From: an archaeon CG07_land_8_20_14_0_80_38_8
GTDB lineage: Archaea > Nanobdellota > Nanobdellia > Tiddalikarchaeales > Tiddalikarchaeaceae
DNA length: 14,341 bases
Assembly: GCA_002779595.1 (NCBI GenBank)
Contig: PEWF01000010.1
Coordinates: 1 to 14,341, forward strand
Direction: 5' to 3'
Shown here: one piece after another, positions 6,098 through 12,097 of the stretch
Layout: the number at the start of each line of letters is the position of its first letter
How positions within the stretch are numbered: position 1 is the stretch's first letter
The notes under the pieces: model-generated
What the model was told of the DNA's origin: nothing
Database searches by the model: none
The model's input: the letters and a program-made list of their open reading frames with translations, nothing else
Made by a program: the position numbers and the translations under genes

Positions 6098-7340
6098 ACT
6101 TCAGTAATTTTTTCATCACGTTCTTTCCCTGCATTAATCCTACGCTTCCTTTTTCGCAGTTGTCTTCGCTGAATTTATTGAAACCGTCGCTTTTCACTCC
6201 TGGTCTGCATATCATTAAAGGTGTAGGGCGGGCAGTGTGGCTTTTTGAGGTGCATTCTGTTGAGTGGTCCGCTGTCACTAATACGCTGGTTTTGCAGAAA
6301 TCAACCTGTTCCATTATTTTCTTGAAGAATTCTTTGTCAATCATTTCAATTATTCTTGTCTTCTTTCTCAAGTCACCGTCGTGAGCTGGAATGTCAGGCC
6401 CTTTTATGTGAACGTATAATGCGTCAAAATTTTTCAGGTTCTTTATAGTCTTTTCAGCGTACTCCTTTGCTGATTTTATTGTCTCTGTTGTGCTGTTAGT
6501 TTTTATCCTGATTATGCCGATTTTTGCCAGTTCACAAATGCCCTCTTCTACTGGCATTTCCACAAGTGCCGCCCATTTCAATCCTGTCATTTTTTTCATG
6601 CTTGGAATGCTTGGCTTTCCTGCACCCGCGCCCCTTAATAATAATGTGTTTGCAGGGTATTTCCTGCCTTTATTAACAGGGTGATTTTTCAGTTTTTCCT
6701 GAACCATTTTAGTGAACGTTTTCAAAAGCATTGCTGTTCTTTCAGCGCTTACAGTATTCTTCCGGGGCTTGAAATTTTTCATTTTTTCCGGAAGGTTCAG
6801 GATTCTTGCTCTGTATATTTTTGAATTTTCCAATTCTTCGTAACCGTTGTGGTTGCCTGTCACGTCAGGGCTTAAACCTTTGCCTGTGATTCTGAGAACT
6901 CCGCGGTGTTCTTTCGTGTGCCTGAATTCAATTTTCACGCCTTTTATTTTTAGTTCATTAACTGCTTCTGCCAATTTTTCCGCTTTTTCATCCCCTATCC
7001 TGTTGGCTCTTGTGTCTGTTAATTCCCCTTGGTCATTAATTGTTGCAAAATTTGCCCTGAAATAAATAGAATCTTTTTTTATTTTCATGCCTGCACCTAT
7101 TGATTCTATTATTCCCCTGCCAGGATAATATTTTTTAACGTCGTATCCTAATAAGCTCAGAACCGCTGAGTCGCTCTCGGGCGCTATATTTTTGCCGATT
7201 ACTTCAACTGTTCCGAGTTTTGATTCAGCGCATAATTTGTCCATGTTCGGAGTTTCTGCAAATCCCAGAGGTGACTGGTTTTTTAATTCCTTGTAATCTT
7301 TGTCTCCTGCGCCGTCAAGAACTATGAATAAGTATTTCAT
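6096..7340 (-). CDS. apgM: 2,3-bisphosphoglycerate-independent phosphoglycerate mutase, archaeal type
   Basis: A 414-residue member of the alkaline-phosphatase superfamily that interconverts 3- and 2-phosphoglycerate in glycolysis/gluconeogenesis; the length is typical. N-terminal YLFIVLDGAGD supplies metal ligand D9. PESDSAVLSLLGYD carries the likely nucleophile S56, followed by PGRGIIES (73-80). Toward the C-terminus, GPDIPAHDGD gives D316 and H320, TADHST gives D358 and H359, and H368 lies in SHTARPTP; together these form the two-metal site. The substrate-binding RANF and R113 NRIGD segments are present. It starts 2 nt after the stop of the winged-helix gene upstream, so the two form an operon under the palindromic promoter. 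Confidence 0.95.
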   Translation of the reverse strand: MKYLFIVLDGAGDKDYKELKNQSPLGFAETPNMDKLCAESKLGTVEVIGKNIAPESDSAVLSLLGYDVKKYYPGRGIIESIGAGMKIKKDSIYFRANFATINDQGELTDTRANRIGDEKAEKLAEAVNELKIKGVKIEFRHTKEHRGVLRITGKGLSPDVTGNHNGYEELENSKIYRARILNLPEKMKNFKPRKNTVSAERTAMLLKTFTKMVQEKLKNHPVNKGRKYPANTLLLRGAGAGKPSIPSMKKMTGLKWAALVEMPVEEGICELAKIGIIRIKTNSTTETIKSAKEYAEKTIKNLKNFDALYVHIKGPDIPAHDGDLRKKTRIIEMIDKEFFKKIMEQVDFCKTSVLVTADHSTECTSKSHTARPTPLMICRPGVKSDGFNKFSEDNCEKGSVGLMQGKNVMKKLLK

Positions 7341-7342
7341 GA

Positions 7343-7933
7343 TTATTGTATTATATTTCTGAATAGTTTATATTTTTTTGCCAGCCTGAATGCTTCGCTT
7401 GTTTTTCCTGCGCGGAGGAAGTCTGTGAACAAGTCAGGCAGTGTTGCTGTGAAAACATTATTCACTAATTCCTGCTTGAGGAATTTGAAACTATCTGCAG
7501 GGTATATTACCATGTCAGGATTCCTTCTTGTTCTTGTGAATTCCTTTTCAAGCAACTGCATGTCCTTTCCGAGAACGTATGCATAAATAATGCTGGGCTG
7601 GTTGTTTTCCCTGATTTTAACTGCTGTTCCAAGGGTGAATGAGTAAATAGTGTTTTGCAGCACGCTCATCACGTTTTTGTAATTTGTTGTTTTGAACATT
7701 GCAGGTTTTGGAAGTTTTTTTTCGTAAGCAAGCAGGAAGCACAGCATTAAAGGATTAATTACTTTTATTGTGTTCCTGTAATTTTTTTCAATTATTCCTT
7801 TGCTTTTTAATTCCTTCAGTAATTTGCACGCGTACGCTGGGGTTGCATTGCACATGGTGTGGATAATGCTCTGCCTTATTTCCTTGTGCGCGTTATTTAT
7901 GAGGAATTCCAACATCCTGTGCTTCAAAATCAT
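7343..7933 (-). CDS. Winged-helix regulator, AbiEi-antitoxin-like architecture
   Basis: A 196-residue protein. Residues 5-60 read as a winged helix-turn-helix, with LLKELKSKGIIEK (38-50) as the recognition helix into the wing. The remainder resembles the C-terminal part of type IV antitoxin (AbiEi)-like regulators: YSFTLGTAVKI (97-107), IYAYV (116-120), and a helical ending LPDLFTDFLRAGKTSEAFRLA. That assignment is tentative; no AbiEii nucleotidyltransferase toxin gene is beside it. It is the promoter-proximal gene of an operon with apgM. The promoter has a TATA box (7962-7969) and, between box and ATG, a 22-bp palindrome, so autorepression and control of apgM are likely. The leader is predicted to be about 6 nt. 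Confidence 0.75.
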   Translation of the reverse strand: MILKHRMLEFLINNAHKEIRQSIIHTMCNATPAYACKLLKELKSKGIIEKNYRNTIKVINPLMLCFLLAYEKKLPKPAMFKTTNYKNVMSVLQNTIYSFTLGTAVKIRENNQPSIIYAYVLGKDMQLLEKEFTRTRRNPDMVIYPADSFKFLKQELVNNVFTATLPDLFTDFLRAGKTSEAFRLAKKYKLFRNIIQ

Positions 7934-7938
7934 GGTTT

Positions 7939-7960
7939 TTATTAACTAATTAGTTAATAA
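7939..7960. promoter_or_regulatory. 22-bp perfect palindrome, probable operator
   Basis: The core TTAACTAATTAGTTAA (7942-7957) extends to a perfect inverted repeat of 11+11 bp without spacer, centred between 7949 and 7950. It fills the space between the TATA element 7961-7970 and the predicted transcription start (about 7939) of the winged-helix gene, whose ATG is at 7933. A bound dimer would block initiation. It also lies upstream of the divergent ATPase gene. Confidence 0.65.
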
Positions 7961-7970
7961 TTTATAAATA
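7961..7970. promoter_or_regulatory. Shared TATA element of divergent winged-helix and ATPase genes
   Basis: TTTATAAATA reads as a TATA box on either strand. On the minus strand it is correctly spaced for the winged-helix gene (start near 7939). On the plus strand it would put a start near 7993, inside or after the GTG of the ATPase gene, so the plus-strand use is less certain. Confidence 0.45.
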
Positions 7971-7985
7971 TGCCTTTATTTTATA

Positions 7986-8672
7986 GTGGGTGTTCTGAAA
8001 CTAATACGCGAGGGTATGAATCTCTGCTTAGTTGGGGAGTTCGGGATTGGCAAATCCTATAATCTTAACAAATTGGCTGATTATTTTAACACTTCCGCGC
8101 TTTCGAGCAATCCAGGCATTATGGAATTGGGGAAACTGGTTAATCAGGATTTTAAGAGCAGGAAATCAGCATTCGATTACTTGCTAGGTTTGGATGGGAA
8201 ACTGGTTTTATTCTTTGATGACGTCCACGAGTCAAGGAAGGATACTGTCTCGTTCATTCTGAAGCTCTGCAGGAAGCACGTTATTGTGTGCGCTAGTGAG
8301 CGCGAACTGGAAAGGTTGAATTATGATTTTAAGACTGTGAAGCTAAGAAAAATGGATTGGGATGAGTCCATGAAGCTTGCTGAGAATTTCTGCAAGGACA
8401 GGAAAGCGTGCATTAGTATCTGCAAAAACAGCAGAGGTTTGCCTCTGCTCATTGTCAGGGGCGCGGAGCATTTTAAAGTCACTGGCGAGGTGAGGCAGGT
8501 TTTCAATTTTAACTGGAAAAAGGTTTTGTTCAGCCGCTTGACAGTACTGGCTTACTTATTCCTGAGCATAAGGTATTTGGCAAGATTTAACAATAATTGG
8601 GAATTGTATTCCATTCTCAGCTCTGTTGCTTACGTCTTGCTGGCTTTTAACAGAATCAGCAGAAAATTGTAG
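7986..8672 (+). CDS. STAND-like P-loop ATPase with C-terminal membrane hairpin
   Basis: A 228-residue protein. Walker A is GEFGIGKS (17-24), Walker B is LVLFFDDVHE (73-82, D78/D79), and SRGLPLLI (149-156) resembles the GLPL motif of STAND/NB-ARC ATPases. Only the nucleotide-binding core is present; there is no sensor or repeat domain after it. The end carries two hydrophobic segments (about 181-199 and 206-221) and a basic tail, suggesting membrane attachment. The GTG at 7986 gives a helix (VLKLIREG) before the first strand, as in many P-loop ATPases. ATG 8016 is an alternative and fits the TATA box better. Function unknown; divergent from the winged-helix gene, with which it may be co-regulated. 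Confidence 0.75.
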   Translation: MGVLKLIREGMNLCLVGEFGIGKSYNLNKLADYFNTSALSSNPGIMELGKLVNQDFKSRKSAFDYLLGLDGKLVLFFDDVHESRKDTVSFILKLCRKHVIVCASERELERLNYDFKTVKLRKMDWDESMKLAENFCKDRKACISICKNSRGLPLLIVRGAEHFKVTGEVRQVFNFNWKKVLFSRLTVLAYLFLSIRYLARFNNNWELYSILSSVAYVLLAFNRISRKL

Positions 8673-8696
8673 TGACTAATTCAGAAGCCAGAGGCA

Positions 8697-8737
8697 GGTA
8701 AAGCAATTATTAAATAATTAAAATGTTTTGCTTTACC
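8697..8737. repeat. 10-bp inverted repeat over the L12 stop codon
   Basis: GGTAAAGCAA (8697-8706) and TTGCTTTACC (8728-8737) are perfectly complementary across a 21-nt AT-only-like loop. The right arm contains the L12 stop codon (8733-8735). It lies between convergent genes and may act as a bidirectional terminator or a 3'-end stabilising hairpin. Confidence 0.6.
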
Positions 8738-9026
8738 CGAATAATGCGCCTAAGCCCTGTGCTGCTTCTTCAGTGCTGACTTCTTTCTCTTCTGGTTCTT
8801 CCTCTTCTTTTGCTTCAGTTTTGCCTGCACCTGCTGCTGCAACGCTCATGCTTGCACTTTTGCTTATGACTTCTTCTATGTCTACTCCTTCAAGCCCTGC
8901 GAGCAAGGCTTTTATTCTTGACTCGTCAATTTTTGCGCCCGCACTTTCCAGTACTTTTTTCACGTTCGCTTCATTGACTTCCTTGCCTGCCGCGTGGAGT
9001 AATAATGCTGCATACACGTATTCCAT
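8733..9026 (-). CDS. rpl12: Large subunit stalk protein L12/P1
   Basis: The acidic stalk protein that dimerises on uL10 and recruits translation GTPases. The start is placed at 9026 (97 residues), because the family begins MEYVYAALLLH and GGAGTTGA lies 8 nt upstream, a 7-of-8 match to the archaeal Shine-Dalgarno. An in-frame ATG at 9044 would add MELKKK, has no such site, and abuts the uL10 stop. The sequence shows the N-terminal dimerisation helices (1-55), an alanine/glycine hinge, a glutamate-rich segment, and the factor-binding tail EKEVSTEEAAQGLGALFG. The same tail occurs in uL10. Last gene of the ribosomal cluster. Confidence 0.93.
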   Translation of the reverse strand: MEYVYAALLLHAAGKEVNEANVKKVLESAGAKIDESRIKALLAGLEGVDIEEVISKSASMSVAAAGAGKTEAKEEEEPEEKEVSTEEAAQGLGALFG

Positions 9027-9101
9027 CTTTTTTTTCAACTCCATTCATCCGAAGAGTGAATTCAGTCCTTCTGCCACTGCTTCAGTGCTGACTTCCTTCT
9101 C
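8768..9101 (-). repeat. Duplicated tail-coding sequence of uL10 and L12
   Basis: CTTCAGTGCTGACTTC occurs exactly at 8768-8783 and 9080-9095, and similarity extends on both sides. It encodes the shared KEVSTE part of the stalk-protein tails. The protein-level sharing is known in archaea; the 16-bp DNA identity suggests ongoing gene conversion or strong constraint. Confidence 0.7.
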
Positions 9102-9920
9102 CTCTTCCTCTTCTTTTTCTTCCTGCTTTTCTGCTGTTGGCGCTTCAGTTCTTATTGCCTGTTCTGGGTTGATTACGCCGTTTAGTATTAAAGCGTTGAA
9201 GTGCGCCTTCATAAGAATCTCTTTCATTAATGCAGGGATTAACAGCCCTGTATTCAGCACGAGATTCTTTGCCTGCGCGTATCCTGTCATTATCATTGAC
9301 TCAATGTCAACGTCTAATACATCAGGAGTGTAAATTGTATTATCTTCTTTCATTGCTGTCACGTTTAATCCTATCTCTATTGGCTTCACGTCTAATTTTG
9401 CAAGTATTGTGGCTGCTAATCCGCTTGCTGGTTCGCCTTTTTTGACAACTATTGAATCCTTTAATACGTGGATTTTCCCGCTCATTATTTTGGCTTTTAT
9501 GCCTAATTGCCCTAATTCTCCTATGATTGGTCCTGGAGTGAATGGCGTTTCACCTTTTTTAACGATTAAGTCTTTTGGTGATTCCTGCCCTGCTTTTATT
9601 GCTGACAAGCTCTTGTTTTGTTTTATTAAATTGAAGATTTTGAAGGGGTTTAATTTTGTGAGTATTACTGCGGGCGCTCCTTTTATCATGCTTATCATGT
9701 CTTCATTGCCTGATGCTTTGAATGCTCTTGTAATGAATGATTTCCTGCTCGTGACTATTTTCATTTCATTTTTTAATCCGAGTTTAATGGTTTGGAACTG
9801 GCTGCTTGGCAGTTCTTCAAGATTTAACAATCCTACAACTGGGTATTCCTTGATTAACTTGGTTAAAGTGCTAACTTTTTCTTTTTTCCAGTCCTTTACG
9901 AATGATTGTGTTTCTTCCAT
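9045..9920 (-). CDS. rpl10: Large subunit stalk base protein uL10 (P0)
   Basis: A 291-residue archaeal P0-type uL10. It anchors the stalk to 23S rRNA and carries L12 dimers. The N-terminal rRNA-binding domain includes YPVVGLLNLEELPSSQFQ (25-42) and a 'TRKSFITRAF'-like segment. The archaeal domain II insertion is present (PFTPGPIIGELGQLGIKAK, around 126-144). Helices that bind L12 follow (ALMKEILMKAHFNALILN). A glutamate-rich linker and the factor-binding tail EKEVSTEAVAEGLNSLFG end the protein, nearly identical to the L12 tail. It is somewhat shorter than many archaeal homologues (about 290-350). Its ATG is 6 nt after the uL1 stop, with a short GTGAT match to the anti-Shine-Dalgarno, so it is co-translated with uL1. 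Confidence 0.95.
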   Translation of the reverse strand: MEETQSFVKDWKKEKVSTLTKLIKEYPVVGLLNLEELPSSQFQTIKLGLKNEMKIVTSRKSFITRAFKASGNEDMISMIKGAPAVILTKLNPFKIFNLIKQNKSLSAIKAGQESPKDLIVKKGETPFTPGPIIGELGQLGIKAKIMSGKIHVLKDSIVVKKGEPASGLAATILAKLDVKPIEIGLNVTAMKEDNTIYTPDVLDVDIESMIMTGYAQAKNLVLNTGLLIPALMKEILMKAHFNALILNGVINPEQAIRTEAPTAEKQEEKEEEEEKEVSTEAVAEGLNSLFG

Positions 9921-9926
9921 AATTCA

Positions 9927-10577
9927 TCACATTATTTTTATGCTGGGCCCCATCGTGGTTTTTATCACTACTTGCTTAATGTTCTGCTCCTTGTTCGGCA
10001 GTTGGGGTATGAATTGCTCCAGCAAGTAGTTAATATTGTCGCTTATTATTTCCGCGCCCTGCTTGTCTGTTCCTATTTTCAAATTTATTACCGGCGTTTT
10101 TCTGGTTTTCAGGACAACTGTTTTGATTAGCTGGCTTTTCAGCATTTTTAAGTCAGCGTTTGGAGGCACTACGCAGCTCGCTTTAGGGTTTGGCATCTTG
10201 TTTCTTGGGCCGAAAATTCTTCCGAAAGTTTTTGCAATCTCTCCCATGATGTCTGCCTGCGCAACGAAGTAGTCATATTCTTCTGCCAATTTCCTTATCT
10301 TTTTCAGGTTATTAGCCCATTTCGGGAATTCATCCTTCATTATTACGTTGTCAAAATTTTCCTTGGCTGCTGTCTGCATTGCTTTGTCAACTAATCCGCA
10401 AATTCTTATTGGGGTTCCCCTTTCATGGGGCAGGACAACTACGTGCTCAATGGTTTCATTCTTTAAATCCAAACCTTTTAATGCAATGCTTAAATCTATT
10501 GATTCTGAGAATTTTCTCTGCTTTCTCTTGTCAAGAGCTTCCTTTACTTTTTCAATTATATCCTTCTTGCCGACCAT
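9927..10577 (-). CDS. rpl1: Large ribosomal subunit protein uL1
   Basis: A 216-residue archaeal uL1, the mobile L1-stalk protein that binds 23S rRNA and, in several archaea, its own mRNA as an autoregulator. Recognisable segments are FSESIDLSIALKGLDLKN (23-40), the VVLPHERG strand (47-54), FGRIFGPRNKMPNPK (about 117-131) and the C-terminal TTMGPSIKI. The ATG at 10577 has AGGAGA at 10585-10590 with 7-nt spacing, one of the clearest Shine-Dalgarno sites in the window. A TATA box 10624-10633 overlaps the HAD gene stop codon, predicting a leader of about 24 nt. It heads the uL1-uL10-L12 unit. Confidence 0.96.
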   Translation of the reverse strand: MVGKKDIIEKVKEALDKRKQRKFSESIDLSIALKGLDLKNETIEHVVVLPHERGTPIRICGLVDKAMQTAAKENFDNVIMKDEFPKWANNLKKIRKLAEEYDYFVAQADIMGEIAKTFGRIFGPRNKMPNPKASCVVPPNADLKMLKSQLIKTVVLKTRKTPVINLKIGTDKQGAEIISDNINYLLEQFIPQLPNKEQNIKQVVIKTTMGPSIKIM

Positions 10578-10584
10578 AAAATAA

Positions 10585-10633
10585 TCTCCTGTCGAAACAG
10601 TAAGAATAATAATACAAGAAGGGTTTTATAAAA
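10585..10633 (-). promoter_or_regulatory. Promoter and ribosome binding site of uL1-uL10-L12
   Basis: On the minus strand TTTTATAAAA (10633-10624) is a near-ideal TATA box that includes the TAA stop (10628-10626) of the HAD gene. It places the start near 10601. AGGAGA (10590-10585) is the Shine-Dalgarno sequence, 7 nt from the ATG. Unlike several neighbours, this unit has a leader. Confidence 0.6.
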
Positions 10634-11261
10634 CTTTTGCTAATTCGTGCAATGATTTTATCCTGATTGCCGGCTGGACATTGACGACTTCATGCTCTCC
10701 CCTTTCAATTAAGATTCCCGGCATTCCTGCATTAATTGCAGCGTTTATGTCTTCTTCAGCGTTGCCTACGTAAACAGAATTTTCACTGCCAATTCTTAAT
10801 TCTTTTAAGCACTTGTGGATGCCTTCAGGGTGGGGTTTTGGCTCTGCGCCTGTCCTGGGATTCGCGCATATTATTGAGTCAAACAAGTGCTTCCCGACCA
10901 TTCCGGCCTCCATTTCCAGTATGTTAAGCGGTGCTCCTGTAACTAATCCTAGCTTGAATCCCTTATTTTTCAATTCTTCTAATGCTGTTACGTCTTCGTA
11001 TGTTTGAGTGGATTCTTTTCTTAGCATTGGAGTGTCAATTTTGGCAAATTCTTTCCAGAATAATTCAGGTTCTATTCTGAAAATTTCATTGATTATTTTC
11101 TCCCTGTCAGTCCCGAACCAGAACGCGTCTATTAATTCATTGCTCGCACTTGTTTGGAAGCTGTTCAACACTTTATTAATAATTTTATACCTGTAGTCTG
11201 GTTTTGTGTGGACTAGTGTCCCGTCCAAATCAAAAATTACTGCTTTAATGTTTTCTAGCAT
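10626..11261 (-). CDS. HAD-family phosphatase (phosphoglycolate-phosphatase-like)
   Basis: A 211-residue HAD hydrolase with a C1-type alpha-helical cap. Motif I is DLDGTL (nucleophile D11, acid/base D13), motif II is VTGA with T108, motif III lysine is K142 in AEPKPHP, and motif IV is GNAEED (166-171) for Mg2+. The cap lies at about 17-88. The closest general subgroup is the phosphoglycolate phosphatase/beta-phosphoglucomutase type; the actual substrate cannot be read from the sequence. It sits between the zinc-ribbon gene and uL1, splitting the usual L11-L1 pair. A TATA box at 11287-11294 is 25 nt from its ATG, so it probably has its own leaderless transcript. Confidence 0.88.
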   Translation of the reverse strand: MLENIKAVIFDLDGTLVHTKPDYRYKIINKVLNSFQTSASNELIDAFWFGTDREKIINEIFRIEPELFWKEFAKIDTPMLRKESTQTYEDVTALEELKNKGFKLGLVTGAPLNILEMEAGMVGKHLFDSIICANPRTGAEPKPHPEGIHKCLKELRIGSENSVYVGNAEEDINAAINAGMPGILIERGEHEVVNVQPAIRIKSLHELAKVL

Positions 11262-11286
11262 AAGTGTAGAAGCATTAAGGGATTGC

Positions 11287-11294
11287 TATTTATA
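11287..11294 (-). promoter_or_regulatory. TATA box of the HAD gene over the zinc-ribbon stop codon
   Basis: TATAAATA on the minus strand (11294-11287) contains the TAA stop (11292-11290) of the zinc-ribbon gene and is 25 nt from the HAD ATG at 11261. No Shine-Dalgarno sequence is visible in the gap, consistent with leaderless translation. Confidence 0.5.
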
Positions 11295-11442
11295 TTTGTA
11301 ATCTTTTGATTAATTCGTCATAGCATTCTTTGCATAAGTGGTGTTTTTTGACGTTGTTTTCTTTGTCAGGAGTGCTTAACAGTATTGCTCCGAACTCTGT
11401 TAATTCTTTGCCGCAATTATTGCATAATGGTTTAATGCTCAT
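11290..11442 (-). CDS. 50-residue zinc-ribbon protein
   Basis: A short gene of 50 codons encoding a small zinc ribbon. Two knuckles are visible: C7-N-N-C10 and C37-K-E-C40, spaced by 26 residues, with H34 and H35 just before the second. It begins MSIKPLCNNCGKEL and ends DELIKRLQI. Its ATG overlaps the uL11 stop as ATGA, so it is translationally coupled to uL11. Such four-cysteine ribbons bind nucleic acid or protein partners; no specific role can be assigned. The position inside a ribosomal operon suggests a ribosome- or transcription-associated function. Short genes of this kind are often missed in annotation. Confidence 0.8.
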   Translation of the reverse strand: MSIKPLCNNCGKELTEFGAILLSTPDKENNVKKHHLCKECYDELIKRLQI

Positions 11443-11957
11443 AATTTTTTAGCTTCTTTTTCTTTCTTTTCTTCAGCAGGCGCTGCTTCTTCTGCTTTCT
11501 CTGCACCGGCTTCTGGTTTTGCAGCTGCTGCTCCTGTTCTTGTGGCTTCTTTCTGCGCCTTGGCTGCTATTTTCTTCTTTAATTCGTCCAATTCTCCTGA
11601 AACTTCTGCCTGCGCTTTGACTAATTGCTGCTGTAATATTTTCTTCTTGTCTTCAGAAACGCTGGTTTTCTCATTGTTTATCTCGTTATCGTATGCGCCT
11701 TCTTCAACTTTTTTGCAGAACATTTTCGGGGACATTCCCTCGACCAGTATTCCCATTGGCATGCAGGCTCCTGCAGTCTCTTTCACCGCATTTTTCAGGG
11801 TGTAAGAGTACATTTTAGTCATTCTCTGCTTTGCTACCTTAATTACCTGCTCTACTGCAATGTTCCCGGCTTTCTCAAGCCTTGCAAGTCCTGAACCCTT
11901 GCTGATTCCTGCCTCAGCCATTAATAACTTAATAGTTGAACCCGGCTTGCTTCTCAT
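11439..11957 (-). CDS. rpl11: Ribosomal protein uL11 lacking its N-terminal domain, with C-terminal extension
   Basis: A 172-residue protein whose residues 5-93 match the C-terminal rRNA-binding domain of uL11 (GISKGSG at 17-23, GNIAVEQVIKVAK at 31-43, LKNAVKETAGACMPMGILVEG at 54-74). The N-terminal domain (about 65-70 residues, normally with a PGPPLGPxLG-type loop and contacts to elongation factors) is absent. The protein starts at the interdomain hinge (SKPGST). An in-frame TAA sits two codons before the ATG, and no reading frame in the 140 bp upstream encodes the missing part. A TTTTAAAC box at about 11983-11990 is at leaderless distance. After residue 93 comes a charged predicted coiled coil (about 101-137) and an Ala/Glu/Lys-rich tail not found in ordinary uL11. 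It could be a functional CTD-only uL11, a remnant, or an assembly join. Confidence 0.85.
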   Translation of the reverse strand: MRSKPGSTIKLLMAEAGISKGSGLARLEKAGNIAVEQVIKVAKQRMTKMYSYTLKNAVKETAGACMPMGILVEGMSPKMFCKKVEEGAYDNEINNEKTSVSEDKKKILQQQLVKAQAEVSGELDELKKKIAAKAQKEATRTGAAAAKPEAGAEKAEEAAPAEEKKEKEAKKL

Positions 11958-12097
11958 AGTAGATTATCAAACAAAATATTAGTTTAAAAGGATTTCGGAG
12001 AAAATAGTAAAATGTATAAATGTTTAAGCATTATTTAAATAAGTCTTCGAAAAAAAAATGGAAAGATTAATTATATGTTATTTTATCTTCAATAACT
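11958..12097. promoter_or_regulatory. Divergent promoter region, uL11 / toxin-antitoxin-like pair
   Basis: The longest intergenic region of the window (140 bp), very AT-rich. On the minus strand TTTTAAAC near 11983-11990 fits uL11. On the plus strand AATTATAT at 12069-12076 is about 22 nt before the ATG at 12098. A run of nine A residues lies at about 12050-12058. I see no coding sequence and specifically no uL11 N-terminal domain in any frame. Confidence 0.45.

Noticed and set aside
6016..6384. Open frame beginning inside tRNA-Val
   Set aside because: It starts within the tRNA and runs antisense to apgM; there is no independent start or motif.
9027..9044. Six-residue N-terminal extension of L12
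   Set aside because: The family start and the GGAGTTGA ribosome binding site both favour ATG 9026; the bases in question serve as the binding site.
8728..9333. 201-codon open frame on the plus strand, rich in Ser/Ala/Phe
   Set aside because: It is antisense to L12 and uL10; the composition is the mirror of their Glu/Lys/Ala codons and no protein family is apparent.
9409..10029. 206-codon open frame on the plus strand
   Set aside because: It is fully antisense to uL10 and the end of uL1, both of which are unambiguous.
11958..12097. Search for a frameshifted uL11 N-terminal domain
   Set aside because: No frame shows the Pro/Gly-rich loop or adequate length; the region is AT-rich and promoter-like.
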